Shown here piece after piece: positions 25,253 to 32,956 of a stretch of 64,000 nt of DNA. Under the pieces are notes generated by a model that worked only from the letters and a program-made list of their open reading frames with translations, did no database searches and was not told the DNA's origin. The number at the start of each line of letters is the position of its first letter. The stretch's first letter is position 1. The position numbers were made by a program, and so were the translations under genes. This DNA is from Pseudomonas sp. RC10 (lineage in GTDB: Bacteria; Pseudomonadota; Gammaproteobacteria; Pseudomonadales; Pseudomonadaceae): NCBI RefSeq assembly GCF_038397775.1, contig NZ_CP151650.1, positions 1,488,001 through 1,552,000 on the forward strand, written 5' to 3'.

Positions 25253-25870
25253 ATGGCATTACTGACGGAAGACGAGCAACGGCAAGTCGCAAAGGCGATT
25301 GAGGCGGTCGAGCACGACACGGATGCTGAACTGGTGACGGTGCTGGCCGCCAGTGCTGACGATTACGCGTATGCCCCGTTGATTTGGGCGGGGCTGGTCG
25401 CGCTATTGCTGCCGGGGTTGATCAATTTTTATCCAGGCTGGCTTAACGCCAATGAGCTGCTGTTGACCCAGATTGCGACCTTCATCGTGGTCGCATTGCT
25501 GTGCCGATTGCCGGCAATCAGCACGCGACTGGTTCCGGCTTCGGTTCGGCATTGGCGTGCGGGCAGCCTGGCTCGGCGGCAGTTTCTGGAGCAGAATCTC
25601 CATGCGACGCTCAACGGCACCGGGGTCTTGATCTTCGTCAGCGAGGCCGAGCGTTATGTCGAGATCATCGTGGACGACGGGATCGCCCGGCACGTGGACG
25701 ACATGGTCTGGCGGTCGATGGTTGACGTGTTTACGCGGCAAGTCAGCGAGGGCCGGATTCTCGACGGGTTTTTGGGGTGCATACGGTCCTGCGGTGAGGT
25801 GTTGAGCGATCAGGTGCCGGTGACGCAAGCACGCAATGAATTGCCGAATCGGTTAGTGGTGCTGGAGTAG
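25253..25870 (+). CDS. Second TPM-domain membrane protein
   Basis: The 205-residue protein begins with a TPM half (LLTEDEQRQVAKAIEAVEHDTDAELVTVLAASADDY), interrupted by two or more hydrophobic helices (about residues 43-90), and then the other TPM half (LNGTGVLIFVSEAERYVEIIVDDGIARHVDDMVW). This split arrangement is typical of the smaller TPM protein found beside YgcG. It lies 27 bases after the previous gene and closes the LemA-TPM-TPM operon. No signal peptide is seen. Confidence 0.85.
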   Translation: MALLTEDEQRQVAKAIEAVEHDTDAELVTVLAASADDYAYAPLIWAGLVALLLPGLINFYPGWLNANELLLTQIATFIVVALLCRLPAISTRLVPASVRHWRAGSLARRQFLEQNLHATLNGTGVLIFVSEAERYVEIIVDDGIARHVDDMVWRSMVDVFTRQVSEGRILDGFLGCIRSCGEVLSDQVPVTQARNELPNRLVVLE

Positions 25871-25977
25871 TCTGATCCGATCTGCGGGCATGAGGTGGTA
25901 AATATTTATATCCACCTCAACCCCGTACCCGCCTAAAATACCGGCCTTGCATTTTTCGCTTCCCGAGGCTTCACCCG

Positions 25978-27195
25978 ATGTCCGCTACTGCCCCCGCCGT
26001 CTTGTCTGCGCAGGATCACCGCGCCCAGTTCCTGAGCCTGCTCGACACCTGCCTGACCCAGAACTCGCTGATCAAGCTGGTGCTGGCCAAGTATGTCGGC
26101 AGCGAGGCCGACCTGCAGCGGATCATCATCAAGCCGACCACGATCAAGGATCAGCCATGCCTGTCCTTCGTCTATCGATACAGGACCCGCGACATCACCA
26201 AGAATCACCCCCTGACTGAAGCCCAGGCACTGATCGCCAATCTGCTGCCCGAGGCCTTCAAGAACGCCCATTTGCTGTCGCTGACTGACGAAGTGCAGCT
26301 GGAATTCAGCAAGAAAGGCAAAAGTACGCTGTTTCGCAACACGTCCCAGCAGCAGCGTGAAGCGCCCTCCGCCGAGCACGATCGCGAGAAGAAGCGCTAT
26401 TTGGAGTTGAGCCGTCCGTTCCTCACCGACTTGGGTGTCACCAATAAACAGCACGAGCTGATTCCGGCGATGTCGCGCAAATGGAAGCAGATCAACAAGT
26501 TCATCGAGGTGTTTTCCCATGCCCTGGCCAACTCGCCCATCGCGCTCGACAAGCCAGTAACGGTTGCCGACTTCGGTTCGGGGAAGGGCTACCTGACCTT
26601 CGCGATCCACGATTACCTGCGCAACACGTTGCAGGTAGAGGGCGAAGTGACCGGCGTCGAATTGCGTGAGGACATGGTCACCCTGTGCAACAACGCCGCC
26701 GAGCGGCTGGAGCATCCGGGGCTGGTGTTCAAATGCGGTGATGTGCGCTCCGTCGTGCCGGGAGAGCTGGACGTGATGATCGCGTTGCACGCCTGCGATA
26801 TCGCCACCGATTATGCGATCCATACCGGCATTCGCTCCGGTGCGTCGATCATCATGTGTTCGCCGTGCTGCCACAAACAGATCCGGCTGCAGATCCAGAG
26901 CCCAAGCCTGCTCAAGCCGATGCTGCAATACGGTTTGCACATGGGGCAGCAGGCGGAAATGGTGACCGACGCCTTACGGGCGTTGTTGCTGGAAGCCTGT
27001 GGTTATGAGACCAAGGTGTTCGAGTTCATTTCGCTGGAACACACCAACAAGAACAAGATGATTCTGGCGGTTAAACGCGCCACGCCAGCGGACCCTGTCG
27101 AGTTGCTGGCGAAGATTCGGGAATTGAAGGCGTTCTACAACATTCAGGAGCAGTGCCTGGAGACGTTGCTCCAGGCAGATGGCCTGCTCGGCTAG
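25978..27195 (+). CDS. SAM-dependent methyltransferase (Methyltransf_32-type), 405 aa
   Basis: The C-terminal half holds a class I methyltransferase with the SAM motif VADFGSGKGYLTFAIHDYL (about residues 197-215), an acidic loop (GVELREDMVTLC) and the unusual motif MCSPCCHKQIR (about 297-307), shared with the METTL25/GSTCD-type methyltransferase domain. The N-terminal half (about 1-150) is a separate basic region (TLFRNTSQQQREAP) that may bind nucleic acid. Substrate is unknown; RNA is a reasonable guess because of the basic N-terminal part. The stop overlaps the convergent EamA gene by 4 bases. Confidence 0.8.
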   Translation: MSATAPAVLSAQDHRAQFLSLLDTCLTQNSLIKLVLAKYVGSEADLQRIIIKPTTIKDQPCLSFVYRYRTRDITKNHPLTEAQALIANLLPEAFKNAHLLSLTDEVQLEFSKKGKSTLFRNTSQQQREAPSAEHDREKKRYLELSRPFLTDLGVTNKQHELIPAMSRKWKQINKFIEVFSHALANSPIALDKPVTVADFGSGKGYLTFAIHDYLRNTLQVEGEVTGVELREDMVTLCNNAAERLEHPGLVFKCGDVRSVVPGELDVMIALHACDIATDYAIHTGIRSGASIIMCSPCCHKQIRLQIQSPSLLKPMLQYGLHMGQQAEMVTDALRALLLEACGYETKVFEFISLEHTNKNKMILAVKRATPADPVELLAKIRELKAFYNIQEQCLETLLQADGLLG

Positions 27196-28091
27196 ACTCG
27201 GGTGGCGACCACGGGTTTCGGCGCGATGACGGCGGTCTTGCGTCCGATGGCCAATGTCACGACGACGCCAGCGGCAAAGAACCATGTTATCGGGTCGATG
27301 TGCTCACCGAAAAACAGCGCCGAAAAGGCCATGGTGAAGAACAGCTGCACCAGCTGGATCTGACTCACCCGTGCAATCCCGCCCATTGCCAACCCGGCAT
27401 ACCAGGCGAAGAAACCGATGAACTGCGAGAACAGCGATACATAACCGAATGCCCACCATGTGCCCATGGAAATGGCCCCTTGGTGCTGAGACGCCAGGTA
27501 GCCGACAGGGATGATCAGTACCGGGATTGAAATCACCAGCGCCCAGCAGATCACTTGCCAGCCTCCCATCTGCTTCGCCAGCCGGCCGCCTTCGGCATAA
27601 CCCAGTCCCCCCACCGCCACAGCGCCGACCATCAACAAATCCCCGGCTTGCAGATTCCCGGCACCGCTGATCAGCGCGTAGCCCAACACCAACACGCTGC
27701 CCATCGCCGCACAGATCCAGAATGCACGGGAAGGGCGTTCATGGGACAGCCACGCGGCGTAGATGGCGACCAGCAACGGTTGCAGCCCGTTGACCAAGGC
27801 GCCGTGGGAAGCTGGCAACGTCTTCATCGCCCAAGCCGACAGGACCGGGAAGCCGATGATCACACCCAGCGCGACGACCAGCAGTGCCTTGAATTGTGCG
27901 AAGGTCGGCAGCTTTTCCCGTCGCCACAGCAAAAGGGCGGCTGCCGGGATCGCCGCGACGAGCGCTCGGCCCAGGCCGTTGAGTAGCGGGTGGATTTCCT
28001 GAACGACGATGCGGGTCATGGGCAGGGTAAGGCTGAAGATCACCACCCCGACCAATCCGAGGATCATGCCGGTGTTTTCGCGAGAAGACAT
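27192..28091 (-). CDS. EamA/DMT-family exporter, 10 TM
   Basis: The 299-residue protein has two EamA repeats of five helices each: first half from GMILGLVGVVIFSLTLPMTR to SGAGNLQAGDLLMVG, second half from WQVICWALVISIPVLIIP to FFAAGVVVTLAIG. DMT members export amino acids, metabolites or drugs. It is convergent with the methyltransferase gene and has no regulator next to it. Substrate unknown. Confidence 0.88.
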   Translation of the reverse strand: MSSRENTGMILGLVGVVIFSLTLPMTRIVVQEIHPLLNGLGRALVAAIPAAALLLWRREKLPTFAQFKALLVVALGVIIGFPVLSAWAMKTLPASHGALVNGLQPLLVAIYAAWLSHERPSRAFWICAAMGSVLVLGYALISGAGNLQAGDLLMVGAVAVGGLGYAEGGRLAKQMGGWQVICWALVISIPVLIIPVGYLASQHQGAISMGTWWAFGYVSLFSQFIGFFAWYAGLAMGGIARVSQIQLVQLFFTMAFSALFFGEHIDPITWFFAAGVVVTLAIGRKTAVIAPKPVVATRV

Positions 28092-28342
28092 GCTGAATCG
28101 TGCCTTGTTGTTATAAGTGAAAAGAAGGCATTCATTCAGCCACAGATCGCACGTTTTTCCCCTTAACAGCTGGCGACAGAATCAGCCGTACACTTTGGTT
28201 TCAGGGGGGAAGCGCCGTTTGTGGGGATTTTTTCAACGGCCCGCTTCTGAGCATGAATCTTGGTGCAGAAATTGAATGCCATCTTCCTGCAACAGTTTGA
28301 GGGTCAAATTGCTGCCATAGAAAACCAGCCAGGAGAACCATC

Positions 28343-28573
28343 GTGTCGGTCATCGGAAAGTGGGCGTTGCAAGGTGTCGTAGTATTCGTGTTCGCATGGA
28401 TGGCGACCGTAGCGGCTCAATGGTCAGGTAGCATCGTCAAATCGACGAGCAGCGACCGCCTTGCCGCGCTCAGCAGTGTTCGGCTATCAACCGAATCAGT
28501 GGCCGCCAGCGTTGGGAAAAAGGCGCAGGGCAATGCCGTCGCCGTGGGGGCGTTGTCGGAAAGTAACGAGTAA
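28343..28573 (+). CDS. Small exported or membrane-anchored hypothetical protein, 76 aa
   Basis: Translation begins at a GTG with AGGAG 7 bases upstream. The peptide has a hydrophobic N-terminal segment (residues 6-27, KWALQGVVVFVFAWMATVAAQW) and a polar Ser/Ala/Val-rich tail without Cys. It could be a signal-anchored microprotein or a secreted peptide. I recognise no family. A hairpin with a T-rich end follows at 28623. Confidence 0.55.
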   Translation: MSVIGKWALQGVVVFVFAWMATVAAQWSGSIVKSTSSDRLAALSSVRLSTESVAASVGKKAQGNAVAVGALSESNE

Positions 28574-28622
28574 GCGTGCGCGGTTGGGAAGATTGGGAGC
28601 GGTGTGATTTTGCATGGTAAAT

Positions 28623-28652
28623 GACCGGGCCTTAATGGTCCGGTTTGCTTTT
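28623..28652 (+). terminator. Probable terminator after the 76-aa gene
   Basis: GACCGGGCC and GGTCCGGT form an imperfect GC-rich stem around TTAAT, followed by TTTGCTTTT. It begins 50 bases after the stop at 28573. Confidence 0.6.
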
Positions 28653-28669
28653 AACGCCCCAAACGAGTT

Positions 28670-28881
28670 TGTCATAAGACATATTGCGTAGTGAGGTGGG
28701 ATCTTTCTGATTTGTCAGGAGAGCGTTGAAACGCAACGCTTGCTTGCTCATACTCGCCACGTCATCAGCGAAAGCTGAAAGGAGTCTGGATCTCTCTTAG
28801 GAGATTGACCCAGCGGCGCAGATGGAGCGATGCAAGTTCTGCTGCGTGTCGATAGAAGCCGCCTTCGGGCGGCTTTGCTTT
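28670..28881 (+). ncRNA. Candidate small RNA with several GGA motifs and a terminator
   Basis: About 210 bases without a convincing reading frame end in a strong intrinsic terminator (AAGCCGCC at 28856-28863, UUCG loop, GGCGGCTT at 28868-28875, then TTTGCTTT). No coding gene feeds this terminator: the previous gene already has its own. The stretch contains GGA in CAGGAGAG, AAAGGAGT, TTAGGAGAT and ATGGAGC contexts and local hairpins (GCGTTGAAACGC). GGA-rich loops are typical of CsrA/RsmA-binding RNAs, but I cannot match it to RsmX, RsmY or RsmZ and I see no clear promoter. Confidence 0.35.
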
Positions 28882-28894
28882 GACTGGAAGTGGA

Positions 28895-29926
28895 TCATCC
28901 CCTCTTCAACTCCACCGTTTCCTTCAACCGAGCCACCGGCATCGACAATTCCGGTTTCCCTAGTGGATGGCTCGTTGCATCAAAAAACTTCAGCTCAATG
29001 TTCTGCCCTTCGAACAGCGCGCTGTAATGCCGCTTGCGGTGCTGAATGAACGCTTCACTGCGGGGCAGCACGGAGATGGCGAGGGTTTTCGGTCTCGCTT
29101 GCAGGATGGCATTGAGGATGTGCCTATCCTGTTTGCCCAGCGTATGGCCAAAGAGGCATAAGTCACCCTGATGCCGGGCCAGTTGCGCGTGGCAGTAGGA
29201 CAGGTAATCCGAGCCGCGGATGATCTTCATCTTGTCTTCGCTACGGCCTTCGCAGACGAACAGGGGCACGTCGTCCAGCGCGTTGACGGCGAAACTGCCC
29301 AGCAGCGTGCTTTCCGAGGACTGCAATTTCCGCGCGGTGCCATCGAAGTTTTTCACCAGATGCATCCCGCCGTGCAGGTAGAGGATGCGGGTGGCGTGGC
29401 TGTCGGTTCGGTGAAGGTTGAATTCGGCGTCTTCGTCGAACAGGTCGTCGAACGGCTGGGCGCCGTGCATCACCGCCCAGTAGGCCAATAGATCGTAGTT
29501 GGTCGAGTAGACGGTGGTGTACTGGCTCAGGGCCTGGCTGATGTGAGCGATAGTAGAGGGCTCCATCAAACGCCACGGGATGTGCGCCGAGCGGATGCCG
29601 TGAATCAGCGCTTCCTTGATCGCGAAATAGCGATTGCGAGGTGATGACGAGCCAATGGTCAGGGCCGCGTTCACCCGCATTGCGACCTTGAGGCCACTGA
29701 GCACCGGTTCGAAGTTTTCGGTCTCCATCGATTTGAACAGCGCCAGTTCGGTGGGACTCAGGGGCTTGTTCCGGGTCGTCTGGGCCAGTTCGAACAACGA
29801 GTCATAGGCGAAGTTTTTCCACACGGCCAGACTGGCGCCGTTACCCAGCAGCAATCCTGTGCAGGGATGGTCTGTCTGCAACTGGCTCCAGTCGGCCAGT
29901 TCGGCATCAAAATCGGTGAATTCCAT
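28895..29926 (-). CDS. DUF4917 family protein with SIR2-like motifs
   Basis: The 343-residue cytosolic protein contains the spaced motifs of the SIR2-like NAD-binding fold: LLLGNGASLAVW (residues about 25-36), VYSTNYDLLAYW (139-150, with the Asn-Tyr-Asp of SIR2-type NADases) and LYLHGGMHL (182-190, with the His). The C-terminal part (LCLFGHTLGKQDRHILNAI) fits the last strand of the same fold. I place it in DUF4917. SIR2-like proteins of this type often act as NAD-depleting effectors in phage defence, but no partner gene is adjacent, so the role is inference. It stands alone between a candidate RNA and small orphan genes. Confidence 0.72.
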   Translation of the reverse strand: MEFTDFDAELADWSQLQTDHPCTGLLLGNGASLAVWKNFAYDSLFELAQTTRNKPLSPTELALFKSMETENFEPVLSGLKVAMRVNAALTIGSSSPRNRYFAIKEALIHGIRSAHIPWRLMEPSTIAHISQALSQYTTVYSTNYDLLAYWAVMHGAQPFDDLFDEDAEFNLHRTDSHATRILYLHGGMHLVKNFDGTARKLQSSESTLLGSFAVNALDDVPLFVCEGRSEDKMKIIRGSDYLSYCHAQLARHQGDLCLFGHTLGKQDRHILNAILQARPKTLAISVLPRSEAFIQHRKRHYSALFEGQNIELKFFDATSHPLGKPELSMPVARLKETVELKRG

Positions 29927-30123
29927 CGTCTCGCTTCGCTGTCAGGTGAGCAGGTGCTGACCGGGGTCAGAACGGAGTGGACTTATAGGAACACAGGCCG
30001 GGCTTGTCAACGGCGCATCCTCTAACCTTGGCTCAACCCACCGCTCGGCAGAAAATTCGAACCCGCCCAACCTCGGCTTCTCTAACCTCATGAACCCCAC
30101 ATCCGGTTCGCTGAGAGGTGTAC

Positions 30124-30351
30124 ATGACAACCGATCCAGTGAATACCCCCGCCGCGCAAAGCCCCGGCCCCAACCCCAATCCTATGGAAAAGGCCCGTGG
30201 CAGCGAGGCCGAACGACGGGCGCAAGAGTTCGAACGGGTTGAAAACACAGACGATAAAAAGCGCGATACCCCTCCACCCCAAACCTGGAAACATCCGGAC
30301 GACGGGAAAAGCCTGTCGGAAAAAGACGAAGAAATCCCTTTGAAACCCTGA
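30124..30351 (+). CDS. Small hydrophilic, Pro-rich hypothetical protein, 75 aa
   Basis: The ATG at 30124 is preferred over a GTG two codons earlier because GAGAGG lies 5 bases before it. The peptide is strongly charged and Pro-rich (TPAAQSPGPNPNPMEKARGS; KKRDTPPPQTWKHPDD) and is expected to be disordered. It has no signal peptide. I recognise no family. A second small gene follows 50 bases on, so the two may be cotranscribed. Confidence 0.55.
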   Translation: MTTDPVNTPAAQSPGPNPNPMEKARGSEAERRAQEFERVENTDDKKRDTPPPQTWKHPDDGKSLSEKDEEIPLKP

Positions 30352-30401
30352 ATCGCTGGTTGATCACTCAACAACACTCTCTGAATGAGAGGGAGGTTCC
30401 C

Positions 30402-30638
30402 ATGCAAAGCACGGTACTCAAAACGCATCTCAACGGTTACGACGTCATCAACGTCAACAACGGGCCGTGGCGGGTTTGCACCCATCACGACCGGCTTGGC
30501 TCATTCGACACGCGCGAGGAGGCCATGGCTTACGCGGCCTCGTTGCCTGTGTACAAAGAAAGGTCTGCGCCGAGTGCCGACGCTGATGACATGACCGAGA
30601 AGAAAGGGGCGGGAGCGGAGGGAGAGACGAAGCACTAA
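30402..30638 (+). CDS. Small hypothetical protein with DUF2188-like start, 78 aa
   Basis: The start at MQSTVLKTHL is set by GGGAGG 6 bases upstream. The first 55 residues (YDVINVNNGPWRVCTHHDRLGSFDTREEAMAYAASLP) resemble DUF2188-type modules, a short two-strand-plus-helix unit common in bacterial and phage genomes. The tail is acidic and disordered. No function can be given. Confidence 0.55.
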   Translation: MQSTVLKTHLNGYDVINVNNGPWRVCTHHDRLGSFDTREEAMAYAASLPVYKERSAPSADADDMTEKKGAGAEGETKH

Positions 30639-30691
30639 GTCGGCCTCCACATCGGGAGCCCCTCGAAAGTCGGGCTCCACTTGTGAGGCTT

Positions 30692-31051
30692 TCACGCAAA
30701 GCCTGCAAACAGGCTTTCATAAGGGATGTGCAGTCCGTCGTGAAGCCGTTTGATCATCCCCAAACTGAGGCTCCGCTTGCGATTCAACACTTCAGACACC
30801 CGCCCGCTAGGCCCTATGTAGGGTTCAAGGTCTCGCGGTGTGAGCCCCTGTTGTTCCATTCGAAATTTAATGGCTTCAACCGGGTCACTGACATGGATCG
30901 GGTAATGCTTGTTTTCATATACCTCGATCAGCGTGACGAGGATCTCCATTTCATCCGCCTCAGGCGTTCCCTCCTCAGCCTGAAATACCACCTCGAGCCG
31001 GGTAAGCGCTTGGCGCAGATCGTCGTCATTACGAATAGGCTTAATATTCAT
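30692..31051 (-). CDS. higA: HigA-type antitoxin with Xre helix-turn-helix
   Basis: Start MNIKPIRNDD lies inside the end of the toxin gene (11-base overlap). The 119-residue protein resembles E. coli HigA (YgjM): an N-terminal helical toxin-binding part (DLRQALTRLEVVFQAEEGTPEADEMEILVTLIE) and a C-terminal helix-turn-helix (GLTPRDLEPYIGPSGRVSEVLNRKRSLSLGMIKRL, about 72-107). It should neutralise HigB and repress the operon. As in other hig loci, the toxin gene comes first. The palindrome at 31360-31376 is the likely operator. Confidence 0.88.
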   Translation of the reverse strand: MNIKPIRNDDDLRQALTRLEVVFQAEEGTPEADEMEILVTLIEVYENKHYPIHVSDPVEAIKFRMEQQGLTPRDLEPYIGPSGRVSEVLNRKRSLSLGMIKRLHDGLHIPYESLFAGFA

Positions 31052-31349
31052 TGATTGTCTCCACATCAATCTCGTCATACCGCTTATGCGTTCCGATGAA
31101 TTTCACCCAGACGATGCCAGCCCGGTACTGCATTTCTGTCACCAGGCGGTATTTATTGCTGCTGATGTTGAAGACCACTCGATTGTTACCGCAGATGCTA
31201 GCAGTGCCAAAATGATCTTTGACGTCTTGCGGGGTTCGCCATTCAGCTCTCGCCGTTTCGTCGTGCCAGCTTTCGAGGGACGATCTCGAATCCTCTTTTC
31301 CAGGCTCCTGCCAGAATCTGACCAATGAGCTTTTAGCAATAATCCGCAT
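31041..31349 (-). CDS. higB: HigB-type mRNA interferase toxin
   Basis: The 102-residue protein belongs to the RelE/HigB fold group (E. coli HigB/YgjN subgroup): MRIIAKSSLVRFWQEPGKED, SLESWHDETARAEWRTPQDVKDHF, GNNRVVFNISSNKYRLVTEM and KFIGTHKRYDEID are the family landmarks, with the C-terminal His/Arg/Tyr group likely catalytic. It would cut mRNA at the ribosome when free of HigA. Start MRIIAKS is set by GGGAGAA, which overlaps the candidate operator. The frame continues upstream but without a ribosome site. Confidence 0.88.
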   Translation of the reverse strand: MRIIAKSSLVRFWQEPGKEDSRSSLESWHDETARAEWRTPQDVKDHFGTASICGNNRVVFNISSNKYRLVTEMQYRAGIVWVKFIGTHKRYDEIDVETINEY

Positions 31350-31359
31350 TGTCCAGCTT

Positions 31360-31376
31360 TCTCCCGTTTTGGGAGA
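31360..31376. promoter_or_regulatory. Candidate HigA operator
   Basis: TCTCCC and GGGAGA form a perfect inverted repeat around GTTTT, 11 bases before the higB start and overlapping its ribosome site. A further small palindrome, GGCGATTCGCC, lies at 31381-31391. Confidence 0.5.
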
Positions 31377-31549
31377 TTCTAGGCGATTCGCCAAGCATCA
31401 GCAATTCAACGGAGACGATAGTCCGATAGGCGAAATTTAATGCTTTGTATCAACCCCCCAATCCCACGCATCTCCATTACAAATCCCTGGAAATTCGCCA
31501 AGCCTCGGTTGATAGACTTTCGCTGTACTTGATGCGATTTATTATCTTC

Positions 31550-31902
31550 CACGTCAGCTACGCCAACGCCAAACAACCCTCCCAAAACGCGCTCAACCTC
31601 TGGACGACGTACAAACTGCCGCTGGACCTGTCGGTCAGCTACGGCGTGCGCTATGTCGATGAGGTAAAAATCTGTCGTGGCCAAGGCGCTGCGCTGACCC
31701 GCAACGGCGAGACGACTGTGCCGGACTACGTGGTACACGACGCGATGGTCAGTTGGCAGGCCACCCGCGATCTCGATGTGCGGATGAACGTCAACAACCT
31801 GTTCGACAAATACTACTGGTCCCCTACAACGGCGGCGGCCGCGGCTACGGGGTGCCGGGCGCGGTACGCGGGCTGATGTTGAGCGCCGATTATTCGTTCT
31901 GA
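31550..31902 (+). pseudogene. Remnant of a TonB-dependent siderophore receptor (C-terminal barrel end)
   Basis: The frame encodes the last strands of a TonB-dependent receptor barrel: ALNLWTTYKLPLDLSVSYGV, VPDYVVHDAMVSWQATRDLDVRMN and NNLFDKYYW. Near 31818-31824 the frame shifts; in the next frame the expected receptor ending follows (YNGGGRGYGVPGAVRG, then SADYSF and stop at 31900-31902). About 600 or more residues of plug and barrel are missing upstream, where the higBA region begins. A terminator-like hairpin follows. This is a dead fragment, not a small gene. Confidence 0.8.
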
Positions 31903-31916
31903 TCACGGCAAGGTAA

Positions 31917-31968
31917 CGGCGCGGGCGTCTAACCGGTACTCTCCGATGGGTCAGACGTCGGCGCTTTC
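31917..31968 (+). terminator. Terminator-like hairpin after the receptor remnant
   Basis: GGCGCGGGCGTCTAACC pairs imperfectly with GGGTCAGACGTCGGCGC, followed by TTTCTT. It probably ended the original receptor transcript. Confidence 0.5.
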
Positions 31969-32053
31969 TTGTCAGCGAGGTTTATCCTACATAATCTCGA
32001 AAGCAAATGGCCGAGCGGCCAGGTTCCTACTAATCGAGATAGCAGGTGAGCTT

Positions 32054-32953
32054 GTGGACGTGATTGATCTGAAGGTCGTCGACGCCGTCGCCCGGCATGG
32101 CAGCATGAACAAGGCGGCGGTGGAGTTGAACACGGTGCAATCGAATGTCTCGTCGAGAATTCGCTCGCTGGAAGACGAACTGGGCGTTTCGCTGTTTCAG
32201 CGCAGCGCCAAGGGCGTTCAGATCACCCCGGCAGGGCGCCGTGTTTTGCCCTATGCCGCCAGGCTTGCCAAGTTGCTGTCTGACGCGTCGGCCGCCGCCC
32301 GGGACGACGGAAAGCCCACCGGCGTGTTGGAAATCGGCACGCTGGAAACCACCCTTGCACTTCGTCTGCCATTGCTCATCGCGCGCTTCGCCAAGGCTTG
32401 GCCTGAGGTTCGCCCTGTGGTGCGCACCGGAACGACCAGCAGCCTGATTCAGGACGTTGTCGACTGCAAGCTCGAAGGCGCGTTTGTGGCCGGGCCGGTC
32501 AGCCACCCGGAATTGCAGGCCGACACCGTGTTCAATGAGGAACTGGTACTGGTGACCTCCCGCGCGGTTCGCACGCTTGAGGGCGTCGCCGCTATCTCGC
32601 ATTTGAAAACGGTGGTGTTCCGCGTGGGGTGCTCTTATCGCCAACGGTTGGATGGGCTGTTGGCGAGCCTGGGCATGGTCGCGCCGGAGCCGCTTGAGTT
32701 CGGATCGATCGATGCGATCATCGCCTGCGTGTCAGCGGGGGTAGGGATCACGCTGCTTCCAAGAGGGGTGGTCGCCCACGCATGGCAGGAAGGTCTGGTC
32801 GCGGTTCACGAAATCCCGCCTGCCTTCGCGCAGGTCGAGACTGTGTTTGTGCGACGTCTCGATGGCCACTTTTCCAGCGCGCTGGCGACCTTTCTCGACA
32901 GCGTGCACACAGAAGGGCAGGCGCGAGGGTCGAACATTCGGCAGCTCGCGTGA
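32054..32953 (+). CDS. LysR-family transcriptional regulator
   Basis: A GTG start at 32054 (VDVIDLKVVDAVARHGSMNKAAVEL) is chosen because the LysR DNA-binding domain begins there; the frame is open 36 codons upstream without LysR sequence. The 299-residue protein has the winged helix (to VQSNVSSRIRSLEDELGVSLFQR) and an effector domain ending in typical form (SIDAIIACVSAGVGITLLPRGVV). It is convergent with an MFS gene ending 4 bases away. The palindrome before that MFS gene (34256) may be its site. Confidence 0.85.
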   Translation: MDVIDLKVVDAVARHGSMNKAAVELNTVQSNVSSRIRSLEDELGVSLFQRSAKGVQITPAGRRVLPYAARLAKLLSDASAAARDDGKPTGVLEIGTLETTLALRLPLLIARFAKAWPEVRPVVRTGTTSSLIQDVVDCKLEGAFVAGPVSHPELQADTVFNEELVLVTSRAVRTLEGVAAISHLKTVVFRVGCSYRQRLDGLLASLGMVAPEPLEFGSIDAIIACVSAGVGITLLPRGVVAHAWQEGLVAVHEIPPAFAQVETVFVRRLDGHFSSALATFLDSVHTEGQARGSNIRQLA

Positions 32954-32956
32954 TGC

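Noticed and set aside
31445..31876. 143-residue frame as a real small gene
   Set aside because: Its recognisable part is the tail of a TonB-dependent receptor, and the expected ending continues in another frame; the first third has no homology.
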